DNA from: CAYGBW01 sp964348185
GTDB taxonomy: Bacteria > Desulfobacterota > BSN033 > WVXP01
Length of the DNA stretch: 12,456 bases
Direction of reading: 5' to 3'
Assembly: GCA_964348185.1 (NCBI GenBank)
Contig: CAYGBW010000048.1
Location: 1 to 12,456 of the forward strand
The first letter of the stretch is position 1, and every line of letters starts with the position of its first letter. Both the position numbers and the translations under genes were made by a program. The notes beneath the pieces are model-generated. The model was not told the DNA's origin and searched no databases. It saw only the letters and a list, made by a program, of their open reading frames with translations. Shown piece by piece: positions 1 to 7,541 of the stretch.

Positions 1-1243
1 GGATCGTACCCCTTGAGACGAACTCGACTTCACCCCGGAGCTTCATCACATCCCGGATAGTCTGCTTCAGGGACTCGGCGAAGAGGCCTGGGTCCGCCGT
101 GGCGTCTCCGAGCTCAACCCTGAAGGTCATCTCGTCTCGGTGTTCCCTTCGGGTGACAAGGACCTGATATCTGGAGATCTCCGGATGGCGGGTGGCCACC
201 TGGTCGGCCTGGTTTGGATGGATAAACATCCCCCGCACCTTGGTCACCTGATCAACTCTCCCCAGAATTCTCACAAGGCGGGGGGAGGTTCTGCCACAGG
301 GGCAGGGCTCATCGATGGCATAGGAGAGGTCACCCGTTCCATACCGAATCAAAGGGTAGGCCTTGTTGAAACAGGTGGCGACGATCTCTCCAACCTCTCC
401 AGGAGGACGTTGCTCCTTTGTTTCCGGATTTACGATTTCAACGATCTTGTCTTCGGGAAAGTGCATGCCTCCTTTATGGATACACTCGTATCCCAGGCAT
501 CCAACGTCAGCCGTTCCATAACCCTGACGAAGGGTCATCTCAAATTTGGCTTCAAGAGAGTCTCTGAGCGATTCAGGGAGCATCTCGGCCGCCACAAACC
601 CCACCCTGAGGGTCAGATCCTTTCTAAGATCCAGTCCCATCTCCTCGGCCCGTTCGGCAATCGTGTGGAGAAAGCTCGGGGTTCCGCAGTATCCCGTCAC
701 CCTGAGATCCCTCATGATGTTGATCTGGATCTCCGTGTTGCCGACACCCGTCGGAACGGTGACGCAGCGAAGCATATTTAGGGTGTTGTCCACCATATTC
801 AGGGCAAAAGGAACCATGTGGTAGCTGAACGTATTGACAGCGATGTCACCGGGCCTGAAGCCGGCGGCATAAAGCGCCTGAGCCCAGGCGATCTCCTCGT
901 ATTCTCGCTCTCCGGGTTCGTAGATCGGGCCTGGTGAAACATAGATCCTCCTCAGCTCCTCTATCGGAACCCCAGCCAACCCTCCAAAGGGAGGACCCTT
1001 CCTCTGGAGTTCCATAAGCTGGGATTTGTTTGTTACGGGGATTCCCTCGAGATCTTTAACGGTCTTGATGGCATGGGGACCGAGATTTGCGGAGTCGAGT
1101 TTCTCTTTGAAGGCAGGAGCATTTTTGTAGGCGTATTGGACGATTTCCCGGAGTCTCCCGTTGAGGTACTCCTCTCTTTCGGGAAACGCCATTGTTTCCA
1201 GACCTTTGTTAAAGAATCCTGGAGTTCGGTCGATCTCTGCCAT
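1..1243 (-). CDS. PaaK-like phenylacetate-CoA ligase family protein (3' end outside window)
   Basis: Adenylate-forming enzyme of the phenylacetate-CoA ligase family, expected to activate an aryl or related acid to its CoA thioester with ATP in the cytoplasm. The frame is open for 414 codons from ATG at 1243 to the window edge; PaaK proteins are usually about 430 residues, so only a short C-terminal piece is missing. An in-frame TAG (the livF stop) lies just upstream, so 1243 is the first possible ATG, and purine-rich GGGAG precedes it. Visible motifs are YGTAD at about 242-246 (A5 region), CPCGRTSPRL at about 314-323, RYGTGDL at about 300-306, and GRVDQVTKVRG at about 328-338. The Ser/Thr/Gly-rich ATP loop expected near residue 103 is replaced by SPGPIYEPG, so this is a divergent branch and its substrate is unknown. 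It starts 24 bases after livF and is probably the next gene of the operon. Confidence 0.9.
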   Translation of the reverse strand, partial: MAEIDRTPGFFNKGLETMAFPEREEYLNGRLREIVQYAYKNAPAFKEKLDSANLGPHAIKTVKDLEGIPVTNKSQLMELQRKGPPFGGLAGVPIEELRRIYVSPGPIYEPGEREYEEIAWAQALYAAGFRPGDIAVNTFSYHMVPFALNMVDNTLNMLRCVTVPTGVGNTEIQINIMRDLRVTGYCGTPSFLHTIAERAEEMGLDLRKDLTLRVGFVAAEMLPESLRDSLEAKFEMTLRQGYGTADVGCLGYECIHKGGMHFPEDKIVEIVNPETKEQRPPGEVGEIVATCFNKAYPLIRYGTGDLSYAIDEPCPCGRTSPRLVRILGRVDQVTKVRGMFIHPNQADQVATRHPEISRYQVLVTRREHRDEMTFRVELGDATADPGLFAESLKQTIRDVMKLRGEVEFVSRGTI

Positions 1244-1267
1244 TTCTCCCTTGGGTCTCCCTTCAAC

Positions 1268-2080
1268 CTACGTCAACCAACGCTTTCGGCGTTTGTAGTG
1301 TTTTACGGCCCGGAAACTCTTTCTCGCACCCAAATCGGTCAGCCCGAGATAGAAGTCCCGAATATCTGGGTTCTCCCTGAGCTTCTCAGAGGTGTCGTCC
1401 ATGACGATCCGGCCATTCTCCATCACATAAGCGTATGGTGCCACGGTGAGGGCCAGCTTCACATTCTGCTCCACCAACAGGATGGGAATCTGCTCGTCCG
1501 TGTTGAGCCTCTGGATGATGTCGAAGATCTCCTTGATCAACAGGGGAGCCAGCCCCATGGAGGGTTCATCCAAGAGCATGAGTTTTGGGCTGGCCATCAA
1601 GACCCGGCCGATGACGGCCATCTGCTGTTCGCCACCGCTTGCAAACCCCGCGGTAAGATTGCGTTTTTCCAGAAGCCTGGGGAAATAGTGGTAGACCATC
1701 TCAAGCCGATCTTTGATCTGTCTCCCATTACCCCGAAGATGGGCCCCCACCCTCAGGTTCTCCTCTAACGTCAGGTGTTCGAAGACTTTTCTCCCTTCAA
1801 TGATCTGAAAGATGCCCCGTTTGGCAATGCTCCCCGCATCGAGCTCATCAATCCGATCCCCCATGAACTCGATGCTTCCATCGGTCACCTCTCCATCCTC
1901 GTGTGTCAAAAGCCCGGAGATCGCCTTCAAGGTAGTGCTTTTCCCGGCTCCATTGGCCCCCAAAAGGGCCACGATCCCCCGCTTGGGAACCTCAACAGAA
2001 ACCCCCTTCAAGACCAAGATGACTTCATGGTATCTCACTTCGATGTTGTTCAGCTTGAGTATGCTTTGTTCTGTTTCCAA
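1268..2080 (-). CDS. livF: Liv-type ABC transporter ATP-binding protein (LivF)
   Basis: Second cytoplasmic ATPase of the Liv-type (HAAT family) importer. With the start chosen, the protein has 270 residues: Walker A GANGAGKS at 41-48, signature ASGGEQQM, Walker B LMLLDEP, and VEQN in the H-loop region, where LivF-family proteins commonly lack the histidine. The frame can be read back to 2224, but that would overlap the end of the substrate-binding protein gene and translate a hairpin. I prefer TTG at 2080, with AGGGG at 2088-2092; the adjacent TTG at 2083 is also possible. Homology to the family begins right after this point. The protein ends in a basic tail, YKRRKRW, beyond the usual length of about 235-240; from memory such tails occur on LivF proteins from related anaerobes. 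It follows the binding-protein gene after 73 bases. Confidence 0.93.
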   Translation of the reverse strand: METEQSILKLNNIEVRYHEVILVLKGVSVEVPKRGIVALLGANGAGKSTTLKAISGLLTHEDGEVTDGSIEFMGDRIDELDAGSIAKRGIFQIIEGRKVFEHLTLEENLRVGAHLRGNGRQIKDRLEMVYHYFPRLLEKRNLTAGFASGGEQQMAVIGRVLMASPKLMLLDEPSMGLAPLLIKEIFDIIQRLNTDEQIPILLVEQNVKLALTVAPYAYVMENGRIVMDDTSEKLRENPDIRDFYLGLTDLGARKSFRAVKHYKRRKRWLT

Positions 2081-2111
2081 CAAACTTCCCCTGAAAAAGG
2101 TATCTTTTGAA

Positions 2112-2149
2112 CAGAGGCAATCTCCCTCCGGGGGAGGAGATTGCCTCTG
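2112..2149 (-). repeat. Perfect 14-bp hairpin between the binding-protein gene and livF
   Basis: CAGAGGCAATCTCC (2112-2125) is exactly complementary to 2136-2149, leaving a 10-nt loop that can pair further with one bulged base. It lies 4 bases after the binding-protein stop codon (2154-2156) and 20 bases before the livF Shine-Dalgarno. On the coding strand no T-run follows (the next bases are TTCAAAAG), so it is not a classical intrinsic terminator. Inference: it protects the 3' end of the binding-protein mRNA or partly attenuates transcription, keeping binding protein in excess over ATPase, as intercistronic stem-loops do in other periplasmic-binding-protein operons such as malE-malF. Confidence 0.85.
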
Positions 2150-2153
2150 ATTC

Positions 2154-3401
2154 TTACCATCCGAGCCACTTGGGCCAGAGATCAGGGTACCTCTCCCTGA
2201 GATCCACCGTCTTGAGATGGACAATCTTGCTGTTTTTGATGATGTAAACGGTCACTGAACTGCCAGGACGGTGGTCCTTCGATGTGTAAGTAATGGGAGG
2301 TCGGCCCAAGGCGTTGGGGATTCCTGCGATATTGTAATTGTTCAAGCTTTCAAAGGCTTCCTTGATCCCCGGGCCGTTGAGTTTGCCAGCCTTGTCCGCC
2401 CGCGTCAAGGCCTCACGAGCCAGCAACACCTTGACCCAGCCCATTACAGCGCGGGTGGTACGGTTTTCCATCTTCAGGCCCGGGTTGATCTTTTTTCCAT
2501 ATGCTTTGACTTCATCCATCAGAGGGACATCGAGGCCGTAAAACGCAGAGACCCCAATACCAATCACTCCTTCGGCCGCTTTGCCGGCCAGTTTTACCAG
2601 GTTTTCATCAAGAGCCCAGTTGTTAATAATATGGTCTGCTTCCAAACCGAGTGCGTAGGCGTCTTTGATCGCCACGGCCACGGAATTGGTGGTATTGCCA
2701 TGCCAAACTAAATGGGGTTTGTCCTTCTTTGCTGCCAAAACCTGGCTCTTCGCATCAATGGCCGCCAAGCCGACGTCCTGGTCGGGGACAAGCTCGAAAC
2801 CCAAGAGTCCTGCCTGGTCCTTGAGCGCCCGAATCGGCGCACTTGCGTAAGGATGGGGGAAGGAATAGAAACAGGCAAGACGAGGTTTGCCTTTGGCTCT
2901 CTCTTCTGCCCATTTTGGATCTTTCTTCCAGACCTCCTCGTACCAGGTGATCAGAGCTGCCCTGGCATTGGTCGAATAGTCGGTGCCGTAAACCCAATTA
3001 TAGGGAGCCTTTGCGGGGTCGGTGATGTGGCCTGAAAAGGAATCTGAAAGGTATGGCATTTGATCCTTTGCAACGGTAGGGGATAGGGCCTCGGTATCAC
3101 CCGTTCCCCAGCCGAGGATCATCGTGACCTTATCGACGGTCTTGAACCGCTTGTAGATAGTGATCGCTTCAGGGACCTTGTACCCGTAATCGTACATTCT
3201 GAGATCGATCTTCTTCCCATTGATGCCACCCGTGTCGTTGACATAAGCCACAGCCTCCCGCACGCCGGCCGCGTTATCCTTGCCAACGTCGGATGTTGGG
3301 CCGGTCATATCATTGAGAGATCCGACCACAATGTCTGCGGCCCAACCGGATGAACACGCAAAAGCCACCATTAACAATGAAAGACCTAGTTTCTTGCCCA
3401 T
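2154..3401 (-). CDS. Liv-type ABC transporter periplasmic substrate-binding protein
   Basis: Secreted ligand-binding component of the importer (type I periplasmic-binding fold, LivJ/LivK family), 415 residues, somewhat longer than classical LivK. A signal peptide is clear: basic MGKK, hydrophobic LGLSLLMVAFA, and probable cleavage after Ala21 or Ala22 (GWAA|D). Cys16 does not sit in a proper lipobox, so a soluble periplasmic protein is more likely than a lipoprotein. The mature protein opens with IVVGSLNDMTGPTSDVG, the usual family start, and has GGINGKKIDL at about 58-67. ATG at 3401 has a strong AGGAGG eight bases upstream. The ligand cannot be read from sequence; CoA ligases in the operon argue for an organic or aromatic acid as much as for branched-chain amino acids. 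Gaps of 172 bases before and 73 bases after set it apart from the tightly packed genes. Confidence 0.93.
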   Translation of the reverse strand: MGKKLGLSLLMVAFACSSGWAADIVVGSLNDMTGPTSDVGKDNAAGVREAVAYVNDTGGINGKKIDLRMYDYGYKVPEAITIYKRFKTVDKVTMILGWGTGDTEALSPTVAKDQMPYLSDSFSGHITDPAKAPYNWVYGTDYSTNARAALITWYEEVWKKDPKWAEERAKGKPRLACFYSFPHPYASAPIRALKDQAGLLGFELVPDQDVGLAAIDAKSQVLAAKKDKPHLVWHGNTTNSVAVAIKDAYALGLEADHIINNWALDENLVKLAGKAAEGVIGIGVSAFYGLDVPLMDEVKAYGKKINPGLKMENRTTRAVMGWVKVLLAREALTRADKAGKLNGPGIKEAFESLNNYNIAGIPNALGRPPITYTSKDHRPGSSVTVYIIKNSKIVHLKTVDLRERYPDLWPKWLGW

Positions 3402-3482
3402 GATTCTATCCTCCTCATTATCGTGAAATGTGAAAAGCCTTTCTTCCTCGGGATTATTGCCTCACCTCCTCTCTTTCCGAAT

Positions 3483-3572
3483 CGAGTGTTCGGGTGAACA
3501 GAATCCCCCTTCCATAGCCCAGGTGCTCCCAAGACTACCCTTTGGTCCTTTGAAAAAATGCTCGGACACTCG
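3483..3572 (-). repeat. Inverted repeat in the livM to binding-protein gap
   Basis: The 172-base gap 3402-3573 holds no gene I can support. CGAGTGTTCG (3483-3492) and CGGACACTCG (3563-3572) form a 10-bp inverted repeat with one mismatch around a 70-base centre. A smaller hairpin, CCGAA(7)TTCGG, sits at 3477-3493 and is an alternative partner for part of the first arm. A T6 run follows the 3563-3572 arm on the coding strand but without a stem before it. I see no convincing -35/-10 pair. The gap ends with the strong binding-protein ribosome binding site. The role is unknown; mRNA processing or stability is a guess. Confidence 0.4.
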
Positions 3573-3573
3573 G

Positions 3574-4674
3574 CTAATATGAAAAGGGCCAGAGATTAAA
3601 AGAATTTTTGATCTGCCAGTACCGATAAGCAAGGCCTTTTGGTTCATAAATCAAAAACAGAACAATGGCCAGGCCAAAGGCTGAATCCCTGAAATAGTCG
3701 AACTTTGCCACCAACATGACCTCTGGCATCACAGCGCCCAAAGCGACCAGCCCGTTTCTGAGAACCTCCTCGACCAGCACCATGAACATGGCCCCAAATA
3801 TCACGCCGTGCAAGCTGCCCGCTCCGCCGATAAGGATAACGCCAACCCACCATAGGGAGTAGAAGAATTCGAAATGCTCTGGGCTGACGAAATAGAGGGC
3901 GCTGATCCAGAACGCACCGGCAATCCCCGCAATAAAGCCGGCTGCGAAAAAGGCCACGAGTTTGTACCACACGATGTTTACACCCAGGGTCTCAGCTGCG
4001 ATGTCGTTATCCCGGATGGCAATCCAGGCCCTCCCGACCTTCGATCGGAGGAGGTTGGCCATGCCGAAGAGACAGAGACATACAAGCACGACCATCAAGT
4101 AGTAGATCTTCCTGTCCGAATCAATGACCCACGGACCGATTGAGATCGTCCCCGGCGGGAGGGAGAAGTAGTGGCCCCGACCACCGATCCGACTCACGTA
4201 CTGGGTGATAACGAAGGGAACGGTAATCCACTGAGCCGCCATGGTCGTCATGATCAGGTAAAACCCCTTGACCCTTGCCGATGGGAGGCCGAACAGAACA
4301 CTCCAGATGCCAGCTGCGAGGCCCGCGGCAATCATACTGATGGGATAGACCAAGCCGGCATTGACCAATAGCGGTGGCCACGGGACATAGAGGATCAGCA
4401 TGGCTGAGGTGTAACTCCCCACCGCAACAAAAGCCGCATGTCCCAAAGTAATCTGGCCGCAGTAGCCGATCAGCAGTTGAACCCCTAAGGCGGCCAGGAT
4501 CGTGTAGCCGATCTTGTAGGCAATCGACAGATAGTAATCCCCACAGAAAACCGGAATGGCCAAAAAGAGCACAATGCCGAGGAAGACCATTTTCCCCTTC
4601 ACAAAAGGGGTCTGCCACCAGCCATGGTCCCTCCTGTATTCCTCGTGATAGATGCCGCACGGGAGAAATCCCAT
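3574..4674 (-). CDS. livM: Liv-type ABC transporter permease (LivM)
   Basis: Inner-membrane permease of the importer, 366 residues, slightly longer than typical LivM because of a hydrophilic N-terminal stretch of about 28 residues before the first membrane span (about 29-48). Family hallmarks are GYCGQITLGHAAFVAVGSY at 70-88, the ATPase-contacting cytoplasmic loop GRAWIAIRDNDIAAETLGVN at 214-233, and IGGAGSLHGVIFGA at 282-295; several hydrophobic spans lie between them. ATG at 4674 comes 3 bases after the livH stop (TAAGTAATG), with GAGAGGG inside the end of livH as the ribosome binding site, so translation is probably coupled. It should pair with LivH and the two ATPases. Confidence 0.95.
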   Translation of the reverse strand: MGFLPCGIYHEEYRRDHGWWQTPFVKGKMVFLGIVLFLAIPVFCGDYYLSIAYKIGYTILAALGVQLLIGYCGQITLGHAAFVAVGSYTSAMLILYVPWPPLLVNAGLVYPISMIAAGLAAGIWSVLFGLPSARVKGFYLIMTTMAAQWITVPFVITQYVSRIGGRGHYFSLPPGTISIGPWVIDSDRKIYYLMVVLVCLCLFGMANLLRSKVGRAWIAIRDNDIAAETLGVNIVWYKLVAFFAAGFIAGIAGAFWISALYFVSPEHFEFFYSLWWVGVILIGGAGSLHGVIFGAMFMVLVEEVLRNGLVALGAVMPEVMLVAKFDYFRDSAFGLAIVLFLIYEPKGLAYRYWQIKNSFNLWPFSY

Positions 4675-4677
4675 TAC

Positions 4678-5583
4678 TTAAACCCTCTCTATCCTTTCCC
4701 AGCCCCAAAAACCAAAGGGTTTAAAGAGAAGGAATATCACCATAAAGACGAACGGGGCGACCTCCTTCACCCCTCCAGGGGTGAATTGGCTGATATACCC
4801 ATCGGCCAGGTTCTGGAGTACCCCGATGACGATCCCCCCGACAATCGCTCCGGGGATTGAATTCAGCCCTCCCAGAACGACAGCGGGCAGAACGATCAAC
4901 CCCAAGTGACTGATCTGGATGTTCAGACCATTGATGTTGCCAAGAAATGTCCCTCCAACTCCGGCGGCCATGAAGGCGATCGCCCACGCAATGGCATAGA
5001 CGAATTTTGCACTTACCCCTAAGGAGAGGGCCGCCATCTCGTCGTCCGCACAGGCCTGCATGGAGAGTCCCCACCGGGTATATTTGAAGAAAACAACAAA
5101 GGCCACCAGGAGAAACATGGCAGCAAAAAAAGCCCAGAGGTTCACTTGGCTGATGACGATGTTTCCCAAAGTGTAGGGGGTAATATCGAAGATCGGAGGG
5201 TTGAAGATCCGGATATCCGTTCCCCAGATGGAGAATACGATACCCCTGAAGAAAAAGGAGATCCCCACGGTGACCATGATTACCGACAGGATCGGCTGTC
5301 CAATCATCTTTCGCAAAAAGAGATGTTCCGTCAACACCCCTAAGGCGAATCCAATGACGAGGGTCCCAAACAGGGCTATAATAAAGCCCATTGTGATCCC
5401 CAGTACTGGTACGAACCAGATGTAGAGTTGCAAACACACATAGGCGCCGATCAGGGTCAGCTCACCCATGGCCAGATTGAGCACCCCAGAACACTTGTAG
5501 ATGAGCGTCCATCCGAGGGCCACGAGGGCGTAAATCCCGCCCACCATGATTCCCGTTGTGAAAAGCTGTAAGAAAAAGTCCAC
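4678..5583 (-). CDS. livH: Liv-type ABC transporter permease (LivH)
   Basis: Inner-membrane permease, 301 residues, normal for LivH. Family features are the N-terminal span GIMVGGIYALVALGWTLIY at 11-29 followed by GVLNLAMGELTLIGAY at 33-48, the ATPase-contacting loop after WGLSMQACADDEMAALSLGV at 171-190, and VVLGGLNSIPGAIVGG at 235-250. The start is GTG at 5583, which shares one base with the TAG of the acyl-CoA synthetase (TAGTG); GGGGAGG a few bases upstream is a strong ribosome binding site. The one-base overlap implies coupled translation of a CoA ligase and a membrane transporter subunit, which supports a shared substrate. Confidence 0.95.
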   Translation of the reverse strand: MDFFLQLFTTGIMVGGIYALVALGWTLIYKCSGVLNLAMGELTLIGAYVCLQLYIWFVPVLGITMGFIIALFGTLVIGFALGVLTEHLFLRKMIGQPILSVIMVTVGISFFFRGIVFSIWGTDIRIFNPPIFDITPYTLGNIVISQVNLWAFFAAMFLLVAFVVFFKYTRWGLSMQACADDEMAALSLGVSAKFVYAIAWAIAFMAAGVGGTFLGNINGLNIQISHLGLIVLPAVVLGGLNSIPGAIVGGIVIGVLQNLADGYISQFTPGGVKEVAPFVFMVIFLLFKPFGFWGWERIERV

Positions 5584-7541
5584 TACCGGACCTCCCCTTC
5601 CGGAATCTCTTCGATTTTCAGATCGGTCTTGATCTGGGAGACGCGGCCGTTCTCATAGGTGATGGTCGTGTCCATGTGAACGGTTTCAGAATCCGAATAG
5701 AGGCTTTTGACGATATCACCGTAGCGCTTTTCAACAAAAGCCCTCCGGATCTTGCGGGTTCGGGTCAGTTCCTCGTCGTCAGCATCGAGCTCCTTATAGA
5801 GATTGACGAATTTTCTGATCTTTGCCGCCCTGGGAAGGTCCCTGTTGACCTGGAGGACCGCTGTTTTCAGCAGCTGGTAAACCTCGTCTTTCTGGGACAG
5901 TTCCGGATAGCTCGTGTAGTTGATCCCCCGCTCTTCAGCCCATTTTCCCACCGTGGCGTAGTCGATGCAGAGCACGGCGCTCACATAGGGCCTCTGGTCT
6001 CCAATGATCCAGGCGTCTTTCAGATAAGGGCTGAACTTGAGCCGTGTCTCGAGGTACTGGGGGGAGGAGATCGTGCCGTCACTGAGTTTCATGATGTCCT
6101 TGGTTCGATCGAAGACCACCAGATGGCCGTCGGTGTCGATGAACCCGTTGTCTCCCGAGTAGAGCCAGCCGTCTTTCAGCGTCTTGGCCGTCTCTTCGGG
6201 CATCTTGTAGTAACCCTTGAAGACACTGGGACTCTTGGAGATGATCTCCCCGTCTTCGGTTATTCTCACTTCGGTTTCAGGAATTGGCTTTCCCACCGTG
6301 TCAAACTTGATATCGCCGTTTCGATGGAGAACGGAAATGCCTGCAATTTCGGTCTGTCCATAAATCTGTTTCAGGTTTACCCCAATGGCATGAAAGAAGC
6401 GAAAGTGGTCAGGCCCCATGGCCGCTCCCCCGGTGTAGCAGTTTCTGATTCGAGAAAGGCCCAGATGATCCTTGAGTTTCTTATGAAACCAGAGGTCGGC
6501 AAAGGACTCGAGGAGGTTCCAGTGCCAGGGGACCGGCTTTCTCGCAAATTTCAGATCTGCCACATGATAGCCGATCTTCATGGCGAGTTCATAGGCCTTT
6601 CGCTTGATCCAGGAGGCATCCAGGTATTTGACTTGAACTGTCCGCGTCATCTGCTCGTAAAGGCGGGGGGGAGCGAACATGACGTGGGGGCCGATCTCCC
6701 TCACGTTTTCCTGGGCGGTCTCGGGTTCCTCGGGAAAGTTGATGGTGAAGCCCACCTGGAGGCCACAGGAGAGGGACATCATCTGCTCTCCGATCCATGC
6801 AAAGGGGAGGAAGGAGACGAAGTCATCACCTTCATAGCTCGGATCAACGCGCATCAGATTCTGCCCCATCGTGAGCATGTTGTAATGGGTCAAAAGGGCA
6901 CCCTTAGGAAGAGCGGTGGTTCCTGAAGTGTAGAAAAGGAGACAGATATCATCGCCATGCCCCTGGGCGACCATCTCTTCAAAAAGGTTGGGGCTCTTCT
7001 TTTCCAACTCTCTTCCGAGTTCCTGAACATGGTTCATGCTGATCAGCAGGGGGTCATCGTAATGCCTCATGCCCTTGGGGTCATCCCAGATCACCCTCTT
7101 GAGCTTTGGGCATTTGTCGCGGATCGTCAGGGCCTTGTCCGCCTCCTCCTGGCCTTCGGCCACGTAAAACGTTGCATCGGAGTGATCGACAATGTACTGC
7201 ACCTCGTCCATGAGGCAGTCCTGAAACATCCATACCCCGACAGCACCCGCACACATGGCCGCCATTTCAGCCCAGAGCCCCTCGGGACGGTTATCCCCGA
7301 TCATGACGATCTTGTCCCCCCTTTTCAAACCGAGGGACACCATGCCGAGGCAGAGGTATCTGACATTTTCGAGGTAGTCCTTCCACGTGATGGGACGCCA
7401 GATACCAAACTCCTTCTCCCGCATCGCAACCCGACGGTCTCCATACTTCTCAGCGGTTTGGAGAAGGAGCTTCGGCAGGGTCAACTCCGGAGTAATTTCG
7501 ATTTCACCCGGGCGTCTATCTTCTGCTGACGTAGAGTCCAA
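5583..7541 (-). CDS. Long-chain-type acyl-CoA synthetase (AMP-binding) inside the liv operon
   Basis: 652-residue adenylate-forming enzyme of the long-chain acyl-CoA synthetase type: carboxylic acid + ATP + CoA gives acyl-CoA + AMP + PPi. Motifs are intact: ATP loop YTSGTTALPKG at 204-214, YGQTE at 394-398, YSGD at 461-464, DRTKDIMKLSDG at 478-489, and a C-terminal RTRKIRR around 595-600 whose lysine sits where the catalytic Lys is expected. There is no signal peptide or clear membrane span, so it is probably cytosolic or membrane-associated. The start is TTG at 7541 with GGAGAGG about 9 bases upstream; it overlaps the livG end by 26 bases and the next gene by one, so it is an integral operon member. 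The family name does not fix the substrate: relatives act on long-chain, bile, aromatic or dicarboxylic acids. Being embedded in a transporter operon suggests it traps the imported acid as its CoA ester. Confidence 0.92.
   Translation of the reverse strand: MDSTSAEDRRPGEIEITPELTLPKLLLQTAEKYGDRRVAMREKEFGIWRPITWKDYLENVRYLCLGMVSLGLKRGDKIVMIGDNRPEGLWAEMAAMCAGAVGVWMFQDCLMDEVQYIVDHSDATFYVAEGQEEADKALTIRDKCPKLKRVIWDDPKGMRHYDDPLLISMNHVQELGRELEKKSPNLFEEMVAQGHGDDICLLFYTSGTTALPKGALLTHYNMLTMGQNLMRVDPSYEGDDFVSFLPFAWIGEQMMSLSCGLQVGFTINFPEEPETAQENVREIGPHVMFAPPRLYEQMTRTVQVKYLDASWIKRKAYELAMKIGYHVADLKFARKPVPWHWNLLESFADLWFHKKLKDHLGLSRIRNCYTGGAAMGPDHFRFFHAIGVNLKQIYGQTEIAGISVLHRNGDIKFDTVGKPIPETEVRITEDGEIISKSPSVFKGYYKMPEETAKTLKDGWLYSGDNGFIDTDGHLVVFDRTKDIMKLSDGTISSPQYLETRLKFSPYLKDAWIIGDQRPYVSAVLCIDYATVGKWAEERGINYTSYPELSQKDEVYQLLKTAVLQVNRDLPRAAKIRKFVNLYKELDADDEELTRTRKIRRAFVEKRYGDIVKSLYSDSETVHMDTTITYENGRVSQIKTDLKIEEIPEGEVR

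Noticed and set aside
140..781. Plus-strand open frame of 213 codons
   Set aside because: Antisense shadow of the PaaK-like gene, whose frame runs through the whole region to the window edge.
1033..1266. Minus-strand 77-codon frame starting 2 bases before the livF stop
   Set aside because: Same strand but out of frame with the PaaK-like gene, whose motifs prove the other frame.
2081..2224. 48-residue N-terminal extension of LivF
   Set aside because: It would translate the tail of the binding-protein gene and the 14-bp hairpin; a TTG start with Shine-Dalgarno lies right where family homology begins.
5676..6926. Long plus-strand open frame (416 codons) opposite the acyl-CoA synthetase
   Set aside because: It is antisense to a gene with all family motifs intact; the translation resembles no family and has no ribosome binding site context. 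Codon bias of the true gene explains the open antisense frame.
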